Below are positions 28,927 through 36,623 of a stretch of 64,000 bases of DNA, piece after piece. The translations under genes and the position numbers were made by a program. The DNA is taken from positions 1 through 64,000 of the forward strand of contig OMXQ01000005.1 in assembly GCA_900315065.1 (NCBI GenBank), written 5' to 3'. How positions within the stretch are numbered: the stretch's first letter is position 1; each line of letters begins with the position of its first letter. The notes beneath the pieces were generated by a model that was given only the letters and a program-made list of their open reading frames with translations, was not told the origin of the DNA and made no database searches. The stretch comes from an uncultured Erysipelotrichaceae bacterium. Its GTDB lineage: Bacteria; Bacillota_I; Bacilli_A; Erysipelotrichales; Erysipelotrichaceae.

Positions 28927-31916
28927 CTATTCCTCCTGCAATTCTCCAATACCACGCTTGGCATAACCTCCAACGCGAATTGCCGTTCGCCCAATGCGAT
29001 CACGCACTTCAGCACTTCATTCAAATCTAAATTCTCATCTTCTTTGGTGTGCGGCACAAATAAATACATACAGTTTCTAATCAAAATTTGCTTGTAATCG
29101 CCGTAGTGATCGATTCCTGTCAACAGCATTTGCAGTTCATCGCTGTCATTCTTGCGGATAAGATTATCGGAAATACCGCTTGTGCGGTACATATCGTCAA
29201 GGCCGCAAATAATGTCACCGAGGATTCTGTAACCGCCGCAGCGGAAATCGCAGAACAATTCTCGGTATGTTATGTCAATCGCCCCTGTGATAATCTCATA
29301 AGTCGCAACCATTCTTTCCGACGGCGGTGTTAAATGCCAAGCTGTTTCGGACAGCTTTATTCTTGACCGTCGAATCTCAAAAGACGGTATGTTATCAAAA
29401 GCGTGATACAACTCGTCAATGGAATACTGATTTTCCTGCCCTCGTGCAAAGAGGATTCTTTCTATATCCGTTTGGCGTTTTCTCTCTTTCGGAATGTGAC
29501 GAATATACCGCAGTCGATTCAACGCTTCGTTATAGGCTGTAATGATTGTTTTAGTCCGTTCAAGGGTGTGCTGATCTATGGTATTCTGCCAGTCGGTAAA
29601 TTGGGCAAAGGTAAATAACGCTTCATCATTTGCCGGCTGTGCTTTATGCTTTAGCGTTTTTGTATCCAATATATAGGCATAATACGGCAGCTTTTCGAGA
29701 TTAGAGCTGACAGACTCCCAGTCGGTTTTTTCTATAAATTCCTTGACACGCTTTGTGGCTGTCGGCTGATACCATTTCCGCTGTGCGCTGTCGCCGACGA
29801 TTGACTTATATTGCAGGAACAGGCTTTTCTTCGCCTTTCGTACTTCCAGATACTCAGATAGATCAGGCTTTACACCGCTCTTTGCGGAGTCGATCTCCAA
29901 GCCTGTCAGTATCGCCAGTATTTCTACATCCTGACAGGCTGTTTGTCGTTCTGTATTATCGTTGTTTTCATCATAAGCGACAATACCCCTGCGCAGCGCC
30001 GCATTACTGATCTGACCGACGCGGTTGGAAAAGGTACTCTTAACCGACTCCATCCTTGCTCGCCAATCATTGGCGTCGGAAATGAGCGGCTCAGCTGACG
30101 GTATCTTCAAAACTGGAAGGGATTTGTTATCTGCATAGCTTCGACTCACACAAGCATTTACCAATGGATCGGCTATTGTTTTCACCATATCGCCGTCATA
30201 GTCCGCGCCGCCGAGACGGTCGGGGATCAGTGAACGGGAATCTACCATCACGACATAACGCAGATGAGAAAGATACTTTTTCCTGATTCGTCCGACCTTT
30301 TTCAGCGGATATACCAACGCCTCCTCGTTTCGTGCGATATGAGGACTTCTTAATAATGTGTAGTTTTCTTGCACCTCATAAGCAGGCTTCGGCGCATATA
30401 TCGTATTGTCGAATAAACACTCCGCTTCGAGCTTTTTATACGCCTTGCTTTCTCCATCGGCACACTTTACGATATACGCCAACAGGCGCATCAAATCGTC
30501 GGACAAATAACGGTTATCTCCTGCAACCAGCAACTGTCCGACAGCATATCTTTGTTTTACGCTCTCCGCTTTGTCAGAGAGTTCTTTTGTGTATAGCGAT
30601 TCTTCCATAAACAGCGGATTTTGCTTGATTATCTCCGCGCGTTGCTTACGCTTATCGGTTATTCCAATATCTTCATCGTCAAGAATATCGGTAAAGTGTT
30701 TCTGCCTGTTGCCAAGCTCGCCGACATAATCATAATAAATCGTTTCGGTGGTTTTCGTAAGCCAGTGCCGTGGATCGTTGTTTGGTGATTTATCCCAGCC
30801 AAGCGGTAAATCCAAAGGTCTGAATTCATCATCCGTCAAAGCGAGCGTGTTCAGAAACTGATAATTCAACTCGGTTGTGTTTTGCGGCTCTGTTTTATCC
30901 ATACCGGAAATATACAACGCATAATTGTATTTTCTGCACCGATTCAAATACTCTGCCCAAGTCAGCCCGTTTTCCGTCATCCAGCCAAAGCCCTTGAACA
31001 TACTCTTTGTCAGTATCATATCTACATCGTCAACGGCGTGAGCATTACCCCATATATCTATAATCTTTGCTACATGCAGCTCCGAGAACAACTTTTTGAA
31101 ATCGACCTCGTGAACAACGCCCTTGACATACGGCAGACGGATTTGAAAAGAATGGTGCTGTCCCGATTCTGTCAGCATATATGAAAGCTCTTTAGAGATA
31201 ATTCCTTCGCCGTCAAATTCCAACACCTCTACATCTGCCTTTGCTTCAACACGGTTGTATTTGCGCGTCGGATTGTCTGTTCCGTCGTCCTCAACGGTAA
31301 TGATATCAGCATCCTTTACAATGCTTTTCGGATTGTCAATTATGACGATCCTTTTTTTCGACAGTAAGTTCTGTATTTCTTCCCGACGACCGCCGGTGAA
31401 CATCAAGCCGTTATAGGCGTAGAGCTTGGACAACTGACATTTCCCGATGTGCATACCGAGCGTCATTCGCTCCTTGAGTGACTCATAAACATCCTCTCGG
31501 ACAAACGACAGTACATTATGTCGGCTCATACTGGCTGAACGCTCAAAGGCGATATATCGGTGAGCAGGGTATCTTTCGTCAAATGCGATTTCAATCCCTT
31601 CGGGACGGAACAAATACTCCGCTTTCTTTTGCAGTTGAGCTACCCTGCCGACAGGTCGCCTGTCAAAGATTCCGGAGAAATCGACATATACGAACACATC
31701 GGATAATCGGTCACACGGAGATGTATTATCATCAGAACCGTATAAGACTGTCATCGCCTGACAGAACATCATACAATCGTCTTGCTCGGTAAGTTTTGTG
31801 AGGTATTTTTTGGACGGCTCGGTAGCGTCAAAGTGAAATCTCCAACCGTTATTTTTCTTTACGGCAGTGGATAAAAGGCTCAAAGCCGAGATTTGAGGGA
31901 TCAAATACCTTTTCAT
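28923..31916 (-). CDS. Double-psi-barrel RNA polymerase of the cellular-RdRP/YonO type
   Basis: 997 residues. The catalytic metal site is GGADYDGDMVK with D572, D574 and D576 (DxDGD), the signature shared by eukaryotic RNA-dependent RNA polymerases, phage YonO and (as NADFDGD) RNAP beta-prime. Supporting blocks in the expected order are FQIRLPYVKGVVHEVDFKKL (about 257-276, first barrel with KG), LTKSMFKGFGW (about 302-312), LLRSPHIARNEE (about 521-532, equivalent to the RAPTLHR region) and NRVGQISNAALRRG (about 631-644, RdRP-type GxIsNaxL helix). AGGAG precedes the ATG. It is first in a two-gene minus-strand unit. Template (RNA or DNA) and role cannot be read from sequence: primer synthesis, element-specific transcription or silencing are possible. 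Confidence 0.85.
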   Translation of the reverse strand: MKRYLIPQISALSLLSTAVKKNNGWRFHFDATEPSKKYLTKLTEQDDCMMFCQAMTVLYGSDDNTSPCDRLSDVFVYVDFSGIFDRRPVGRVAQLQKKAEYLFRPEGIEIAFDERYPAHRYIAFERSASMSRHNVLSFVREDVYESLKERMTLGMHIGKCQLSKLYAYNGLMFTGGRREEIQNLLSKKRIVIIDNPKSIVKDADIITVEDDGTDNPTRKYNRVEAKADVEVLEFDGEGIISKELSYMLTESGQHHSFQIRLPYVKGVVHEVDFKKLFSELHVAKIIDIWGNAHAVDDVDMILTKSMFKGFGWMTENGLTWAEYLNRCRKYNYALYISGMDKTEPQNTTELNYQFLNTLALTDDEFRPLDLPLGWDKSPNNDPRHWLTKTTETIYYDYVGELGNRQKHFTDILDDEDIGITDKRKQRAEIIKQNPLFMEESLYTKELSDKAESVKQRYAVGQLLVAGDNRYLSDDLMRLLAYIVKCADGESKAYKKLEAECLFDNTIYAPKPAYEVQENYTLLRSPHIARNEEALVYPLKKVGRIRKKYLSHLRYVVMVDSRSLIPDRLGGADYDGDMVKTIADPLVNACVSRSYADNKSLPVLKIPSAEPLISDANDWRARMESVKSTFSNRVGQISNAALRRGIVAYDENNDNTERQTACQDVEILAILTGLEIDSAKSGVKPDLSEYLEVRKAKKSLFLQYKSIVGDSAQRKWYQPTATKRVKEFIEKTDWESVSSNLEKLPYYAYILDTKTLKHKAQPANDEALFTFAQFTDWQNTIDQHTLERTKTIITAYNEALNRLRYIRHIPKERKRQTDIERILFARGQENQYSIDELYHAFDNIPSFEIRRSRIKLSETAWHLTPPSERMVATYEIITGAIDITYRELFCDFRCGGYRILGDIICGLDDMYRTSGISDNLIRKNDSDELQMLLTGIDHYGDYKQILIRNCMYLFVPHTKEDENLDLNEVLKCVIALGERQFALEVMPSVVLENCRRNR

Positions 31917-31943
31917 ACATTACTCCTGAAATAATCTGTCAAA

Positions 31944-31972
31944 AGTATAGCACAATACTCTCTATAATTCAA
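31944..31972 (-). promoter_or_regulatory. Promoter of the RdRP-like operon
   Basis: On the minus strand: TTGAAT (31972-31967), 17-nt spacer, extended -10 TGCTATACT (31952-31944). AGGAG follows 6 nt before the ATG at 31916. Confidence 0.75.
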
Positions 31973-32031
31973 GTAGCTGTTATTTGATAACTGCCCCCAC
32001 TTTTTAAGGGCAGTTGTTCAAATAATTACTT
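31963..32031 (+). promoter_or_regulatory. Plus-strand -10 and large inverted repeat upstream of the mobilization operon
   Basis: TATAAT (31963-31968) overlaps the -35 of the opposing promoter, so the two units cannot easily fire together. Directly after it lies an imperfect palindrome: TTATTTGATAACTGCCC (31980-31996) against GGGCAGTTGTTCAAATAA (32008-32025), extended by AAGTA (31971-31975) and TACTT (32027-32031). It would form a leader hairpin, or serve as an operator or partition/origin site. Confidence 0.55.
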
Positions 32032-32048
32032 GAAAGAGGTGATGTCCT

Positions 32049-32285
32049 ATGATTGTACCACTCAAACCTGAGCAGATCGAACAGGTGAACGCCCTTGTGC
32101 TTTCCTCCTGCGCTAATTGCCAAGACGGGTGCTGTCTGCTAATGGATGACGGCGACAGTTACCCTTGCGTACAACTGCTATCGGTAACGGGAATTTTCTG
32201 TCGGTATTTCCTGACAGCAGTGCTTCCAGCCGATAAACAGCTTTATGCCGAAATCATCCAAAACAATCAAAATGTAAAGGAGTAA
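32049..32285 (+). CDS. Cysteine-rich VLP-type small protein
   Basis: 78 residues, with SSCANCQDGCCLLMDDGDSYPCVQL and IFCRYFL. The Cys spacing resembles the Cys-rich VLP family often found beside mobilization genes in Bacillota elements and probably binds metal. GAAAGAGGTGAT precedes the ATG. It is first in an apparent operon with parM and the RHH gene (7-nt gap, then an overlap). Function unknown. Confidence 0.75.
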   Translation: MIVPLKPEQIEQVNALVLSSCANCQDGCCLLMDDGDSYPCVQLLSVTGIFCRYFLTAVLPADKQLYAEIIQNNQNVKE

Positions 32286-32292
32286 TTCAATT

Positions 32293-33219
32293 ATGAAGAG
32301 TTTTAACAACAAATTTATTATCGGTATCGACCACGGTTACGGTAACATCAAAACCGCTAACCATTGTTTCAAGACGGGTATTATTGCAAGCGATACCGAG
32401 CCTATCTTCACCAAGAATATGCTTGTCTATGACGGCAAGTATTTTTTGATTGGCGAGGGACACAAAGAGTTTCGAGCCAACAAAGACAAGGACGACGAGT
32501 ATTATCTGCTTACCCTTGCAGCAATAGCTATGGAATTGAAAGACAATAATCTGTATGAAGCGGATGTTATCATCGCCGCGGGGCTTCCTCTGACTTGGAC
32601 GGGAACGCAGAAAGCACAATTTGCAGCTTATCTTAAGCAAAACAAATCCGTAGCTTTTACCTATAACGGAATCGACTACAACGTAGATATTTCCGGCGTG
32701 ATGATTTATCCGCAGGGCTACGCCGCTATCGCTCCGTTTGCTGTTTCAATGAAAGGACTGAGTATGGTTGCTGACATCGGCAACGGCACGATGAATACCC
32801 TCTACCTCGCTAACGGCAGACCGCAGAGCGGTAAGATGTACACCGAGAAATTCGGCACGCATCAATGCACCCTCGCTATTCGGGAGGAGTTTATGCGCCA
32901 AACGCAGCGTGAGCTGAATGATTATATCATCGACACGATTCTATGTGAAGGTACGGCGGATATTCCCGAAACGGATTTTAAGCTGATCACAGCCGTAGCA
33001 GAGGAATATGTCAGAGAGATTTTCTGTCGTTTGCGTGAGCACGGTTATGACGCTGATACGATGAAGCTGTATGTTACCGGCGGTGGAGGTTGCCTAATCG
33101 AACATTTTTATAGGGGTGACACCAAAAACATCGTTTTTATAGAAAAAATCTGCGCCGCCGCACAGGGCTATGAATACTTAGCCGAAAAGCAGCTGATGGC
33201 AGGCAAGAGCTATGAGTGA
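32293..33219 (+). CDS. ParM/StbA-type actin-like protein
   Basis: 308 residues of the ParM/StbA-like actin family. Phosphate-1 loop IGIDHGYGNIKTAN (about 11-24), phosphate-2 MVADIGNGTMNTLYL (about 157-171) and the adenosine-site VTGGGGCLIEHF (about 259-270) are visible. These proteins form ATP-driven filaments that push plasmid copies apart. AAAGGAG is 10 nt upstream. The 3' end overlaps the following RHH gene by 8 nt, matching a parMR pair. Its presence suggests the element has a plasmid-like or replicating circular stage. Confidence 0.9.
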   Translation: MKSFNNKFIIGIDHGYGNIKTANHCFKTGIIASDTEPIFTKNMLVYDGKYFLIGEGHKEFRANKDKDDEYYLLTLAAIAMELKDNNLYEADVIIAAGLPLTWTGTQKAQFAAYLKQNKSVAFTYNGIDYNVDISGVMIYPQGYAAIAPFAVSMKGLSMVADIGNGTMNTLYLANGRPQSGKMYTEKFGTHQCTLAIREEFMRQTQRELNDYIIDTILCEGTADIPETDFKLITAVAEEYVREIFCRLREHGYDADTMKLYVTGGGGCLIEHFYRGDTKNIVFIEKICAAAQGYEYLAEKQLMAGKSYE

Positions 33220-33538
33220 TGTTCACCGCCTGACAATTCGGCTAAATCCTCACGATGACAAGGAGAGGTCGATCATATCATTTCTTGACTCGCTCGACAG
33301 TAAGAAATATAAATCCAAAAACAGCTTTGTTATTGAAGCGCTGGATCACTATATTTCTTATCTTTCGGGCGGCAACAATAAGCTGTTAGATGATATACGG
33401 CAGATTTTCCGTGAGGAAGTGCAAGTATCGCACTCTGTACAGCCTGCTCATACAAACGAATGGAATCCGCAATTAAGCGAAGAAGAAAGCAAAGAGAACG
33501 AGCAAAATGTGCTCGTCGATCTTGAGATGTTCGGTTGA
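33212..33538 (+). CDS. Putative ParR-like ribbon-helix-helix protein
   Basis: 108 residues. The N-terminal DVHRLTIRLNPHDDKERSIISFLDSL and KSKNSFVIEALDHYISYL form a ribbon-helix-helix-like pattern. The acidic C-terminal tail (EEESKENEQNVLVDLEMFG) is where ParR proteins contact the ParM filament end. The overlap with parM and its position support the ParR role; sequence alone does not prove it. The centromere would be a set of short repeats; the inverted repeat at 31971-32031 is one candidate. Confidence 0.7.
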   Translation: MSDVHRLTIRLNPHDDKERSIISFLDSLDSKKYKSKNSFVIEALDHYISYLSGGNNKLLDDIRQIFREEVQVSHSVQPAHTNEWNPQLSEEESKENEQNVLVDLEMFG

Positions 33539-33631
33539 CGTCAAAGTGCTGTCATTTTCAAGGAAAGAAACTGATTATGACAGCATAATGATGTCAAAGC
33601 AATCAAATCAAAAGAGAAAGAAAATATTACC

Positions 33632-33763
33632 GTATAAGGCACAGCAGAACGGTAAAAATTCCACTCCGCAGCTGTGTCTTATACTGTAGCAAGCAGGGAA
33701 TTTGTACGGCAAATTCCAAATACAACAGCTCCGAAGCGGTTGTAAATCTTTAGGGACACCCTA
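33632..33763. other. Candidate oriT: three nested inverted repeats upstream of mobC
   Basis: The 250-nt gap 33539-33788 holds GTATAAGGCACAGC/GCTGTGTCTTATAC (33632-33645/33671-33684, 13 of 14 paired), a perfect GGAATTTG/CAAATTCC with loop TACGG (33697-33704/33710-33717), ACAAC/GTTGT around 33722-33742 and TAGGG/CCCTA (33751-33755/33759-33763), followed by TATCCACC. Palindromes plus a nic-like stretch immediately before mobC and the relaxase are typical of oriT. The nick site is not proven. Confidence 0.6.
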
Positions 33764-33788
33764 TCCACCCGATGAAAGAAGGAATAAA

Positions 33789-34145
33789 ATGACAGATAAA
33801 AATGCAAGAATCGAGCTGCGTGTTACGCAGTCCGAGAAAAAGAAGATAGCCCGGCTTGCCGAGAGCTGCGGCTTATCTCAATCCGAATATATCAGACAAA
33901 GGACATTGGGTTATGCGCCGAGGACGGTGCTGCCTGATGTCTTTTTTGATTTCTACCAAACGCTCTGCCGCTTGTGTGATGAAGTTGCTGACAAGGTTAC
34001 GCCCGATACAGAGCGAAAGCTGCTTGAAGTCGTAGACGAAATTCAACAGCGCCTACTTTTGCCGGAGAAATCCACAACGACACAGATTCACAAGGAGATG
34101 ATGACGTGGCAACCACAGGCTTCTGGCCCGTCAAAGGACGGTTAA
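33789..34145 (+). CDS. mobC: MobC-type relaxosome protein
   Basis: 118 residues from the ATG at 33789 (GAAGGA upstream); the frame is open further up but has no better start. The ARIELRVTQSEKKKIARLAESCGLSQSEYIRQRTLG segment is a ribbon-helix-helix typical of MobC/TraJ-like proteins that bind oriT and help the relaxase nick. The C-terminal half is helical. It overlaps the relaxase gene by 40 nt, the usual linked arrangement. Confidence 0.85.
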   Translation: MTDKNARIELRVTQSEKKKIARLAESCGLSQSEYIRQRTLGYAPRTVLPDVFFDFYQTLCRLCDEVADKVTPDTERKLLEVVDEIQQRLLLPEKSTTTQIHKEMMTWQPQASGPSKDG

Positions 34146-35500
34146 AGGATGTTATCAATTACGCTCAGAATCCCGACAAAACTATCGAGCGCAAATATCT
34201 TGATGATGACTTAGCTGCCACTCTCAATTACGTTGAGAACGGCGACAAGACAGACAAAACAATGTACGTCAGCGGTATTAACTGCCCGAAAAAGCGAGCC
34301 TATGAGCGTATGATGACAACTAAGCGGCGGTTCGGCAAGCTTGGCGGCAATGTGGCGTATCACGGCTATCAGAGCTTTCAGGCAGGAGAAGTCATGCCCG
34401 AAGAAGCGCACCGAATCGGCGTAGAAACTGCCCGCCGTATGTGGGGCGATGAATATGAGATAGTCGTTACGACACATTTAAATACCGACCATCTTCATAA
34501 TCATATTGTCGTAAATAGTGTGTCCTTCCGCACAGGGCGAAAGTTTGAGAATCATATCTCCGATCACTACAAGCTGCGTGAGATTTCCGACGAGGTATGT
34601 CGTGAGTATGGTAAATCCGTTCTTGAAAACGCTCCGTTCTACGGCGGCGATAAAGTGTATTGGATACGGAAAAGCGGACAGCTGCCGCATAAGGATATGC
34701 TTCGTAAGGACGTTGATGAAGCGCTTGCGAATACCTGTAATCCGGTGGACTTTGAAGTGTACCTGCGTTCTCTCGGTTACAAGTTTGTGAGGAACTTCAA
34801 ATATGAGCATCCGTCGGTTGTTGCTCCCGATTGGCAAAAACCTGTGAGAATAAGCAGTCTCGGTAAGGATTATTCCAGACAAGCTATCTTAACTCGCCTG
34901 CGCACTCAACACGAGGACAGATACTTTATGGATTTCTACACGCCGAGACCTGTAGTCCGCAGAACGCCGTTGATTTTGGTTATACGAAATTACGAAAAGG
35001 AGCATACGCCTGACTTGATTACCTCGCTGTTTGAGTTGATTATAACTATCGCTAAGATCTGCACGGGCTCGAATATCAAGAAAGCCGATTACCGTCCGCT
35101 GTCGCCTGATTTGAGAGCAGAAATTATCAACCTTGACCGAACGCTCGAAGAATACCATTTCCTCTGCGATCAATTCATTAACTCTGTGGAGGATTTTGTA
35201 GAGTGCAAAGCAGAGATTGTTGGGAAGATTGAGAATTATGAAGCCGAACGGCAGCAACTCCGCAACCGAATCCGCAGGGCAAAATCACCCGAAGAAGATA
35301 ATTCTCTTAAAGAACAATGCAGAGAAATCACAAAGAAACTGACACCCTTGCGCCGACAGCTAAAAATCTGCGAGCGCATTGAAAACAAAGTGCCTCGACT
35401 CCGTGCTTTGATCGAACAGGAAAAGCAACTGGAGCAAGGCAGATACAAGTACAAATATTATAAACAAACCAAATCAAAACAAAGGAGTTACGAACGATGA
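34106..35500 (+). CDS. Relaxase / mobilization nuclease (MOBP type)
   Basis: 464 residues from a GTG inside mobC. The N-terminal 200 residues form the relaxase domain. The metal site reads THLNTDHLHNHIVVNSV with H124, H129, H131 and H133, and catalytic Tyr candidates lie in the first 30 residues (INYAQNPDKTIERKYL). The C-terminal third is a charged coiled coil (EAERQQLRNRIRRAKSPEED). It nicks oriT and pilots the strand in conjugation. No coupling protein or mating-pore genes are in the element, so a helper must supply these. It ends overlapping the ParB gene. Confidence 0.9.
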   Translation: MATTGFWPVKGRLKDVINYAQNPDKTIERKYLDDDLAATLNYVENGDKTDKTMYVSGINCPKKRAYERMMTTKRRFGKLGGNVAYHGYQSFQAGEVMPEEAHRIGVETARRMWGDEYEIVVTTHLNTDHLHNHIVVNSVSFRTGRKFENHISDHYKLREISDEVCREYGKSVLENAPFYGGDKVYWIRKSGQLPHKDMLRKDVDEALANTCNPVDFEVYLRSLGYKFVRNFKYEHPSVVAPDWQKPVRISSLGKDYSRQAILTRLRTQHEDRYFMDFYTPRPVVRRTPLILVIRNYEKEHTPDLITSLFELIITIAKICTGSNIKKADYRPLSPDLRAEIINLDRTLEEYHFLCDQFINSVEDFVECKAEIVGKIENYEAERQQLRNRIRRAKSPEEDNSLKEQCREITKKLTPLRRQLKICERIENKVPRLRALIEQEKQLEQGRYKYKYYKQTKSKQRSYER

Positions 35501-36351
35501 CCAATATATCAATCAACAAATTACACGAATTCAAAGACCACCCTTATCAGGTGCTCGACAATGAAGAAATGAACAGCTTAATTGAGAGCGTTCAGCAGCA
35601 GGGCATTATGACACCGCTAATCGTCCGTCCTCTTGAAGGCACAACAAACGAGTATGAAATCATATCCGGACACCGCCGCTTCCGTGCGGCGCAGAAGGCA
35701 GGGCTCACAGAAGTCCCTGCCTTTATTCGTCCCGTCAGCCGTGACGAGGCGGCGATTATGGTGGTGGACAGCAATCTACACAGGGAGCACATTCTACCGT
35801 CGGAAAAGGCTTTTGCCTATAAGCTGAAAGCCGAAGCACTAAAGCATCAGGGACAGCGAACTGATCTCACTTCGGGACAAATTGTCCCGAAGTCTGACGA
35901 AAACCGAGCGACTGCATTTATCGGTGAACAATCAGGTGAAAGCTACAAAACCGTACAGCGTTATATTCGCTTAACAAATCTTATCCCCGAATTGCTAAAC
36001 CTGATGGATGAAGGCAAGATCGCTTTCTCTGTCGGCGTAGAGCTGTCATATCTCTCACCCGAAATCCAGCGTGATTTATATGCGATTATCGAGCGGGATG
36101 ATCATACACCGTCTTACTCACAGGCTTATCGTTTGCACAAAGCCTTTAATAGCTGTTCTCTGACGAAAGAAGGTTTGGAGCTCGTGATGTCGGAGGAAAA
36201 AGCAAACCAACGGGAAACGCTGAAAATCCCAATGGACAAGGTAAGAAAATACGCTCCGAGAGCCACCGACAATCAGCTTGAGGACTTTGTCCTCAAAGCC
36301 TGCGATTATTACCAACGCTATCTCAAGCGACAGCGTGACCGTGAAAGATGA
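35497..36351 (+). CDS. ParB/RepB-like nuclease-domain protein
   Basis: 284 residues. N-terminal ParB domain: NKLHEFKDHPYQVLDNEEM, IIVRPLEG-like GIMTPLIVRP, GHRRFRAAQKAGL and NLHREHILPSEKAFAY, followed by the HTH GEQSGESYKTVQRYIRLTNL (about 145-165) and VELSYLSPEIQ. These proteins bind centromere or regulatory sites; in elements of this kind they may also regulate transfer genes. The start overlaps the relaxase stop (ATGA). No ParA partner is present, so a classical ParAB role is doubtful beside the ParM system. Confidence 0.88.
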   Translation: MTNISINKLHEFKDHPYQVLDNEEMNSLIESVQQQGIMTPLIVRPLEGTTNEYEIISGHRRFRAAQKAGLTEVPAFIRPVSRDEAAIMVVDSNLHREHILPSEKAFAYKLKAEALKHQGQRTDLTSGQIVPKSDENRATAFIGEQSGESYKTVQRYIRLTNLIPELLNLMDEGKIAFSVGVELSYLSPEIQRDLYAIIERDDHTPSYSQAYRLHKAFNSCSLTKEGLELVMSEEKANQRETLKIPMDKVRKYAPRATDNQLEDFVLKACDYYQRYLKRQRDRER

Positions 36352-36361
36352 GGTGAGCCTA

Positions 36362-36532
36362 TTGAACAATGAATTGCAAACTGCGGAATACTCGGAAGAA
36401 ACGTTAACGCTCCTCGCAAAAGCATTTGTTCCCGATATCATCGAGTTTTATAACAGTGAGTTTGGCAAACAGTATTACGAGAAGTGGCTAAAGGCTCACC
36501 CCGAATATCAGGACGGAAAAAAGATTGCGTAA
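36362..36532 (+). CDS. Small conserved-looking acidic protein
   Basis: 56 residues from a TTG at 36362 with GAGGTGAG 5 nt upstream; a GTG at 36353 is the alternative. The sequence (ELQTAEYSEETLTLLAKAF, FYNSEFGKQYYEKWLKAH) is helical and acidic. Not recognised beyond resembling short proteins found between ParB and recombinase genes in Bacillota elements. It starts 11 nt after parB on the same strand, so they are likely co-transcribed. Confidence 0.6.
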   Translation: MNNELQTAEYSEETLTLLAKAFVPDIIEFYNSEFGKQYYEKWLKAHPEYQDGKKIA

Positions 36533-36584
36533 ATTTGACACAATCGACTGTTTTCTACAAATCCTGTAAAATATAATCAATAAA

Positions 36585-36609
36585 GCTCTCCGTCATCTCG
36601 GCGGAGAGC
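36585..36609 (+). promoter_or_regulatory. Leader hairpin directly upstream of the recombinase ribosome site
   Basis: GCTCTCCG (36585-36592) pairs perfectly with CGGAGAGC (36602-36609). AAAGGAGG follows after only 2 nt. There is no U-run, so it is not a terminator; it could shield the ribosome site or be bound by a protein. A TTGACA at 36535-36540 and TATAAT at 36572-36577 are present but 31 nt apart, so the promoter is unclear. Confidence 0.5.
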
Positions 36610-36623
36610 AAAGGAGGTCAATT

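Noticed and set aside
33507-33689. 60-residue plus-strand frame after the RHH gene
   Set aside because: It overlaps the RHH gene end and the palindromes of the candidate oriT, with no ribosome site.
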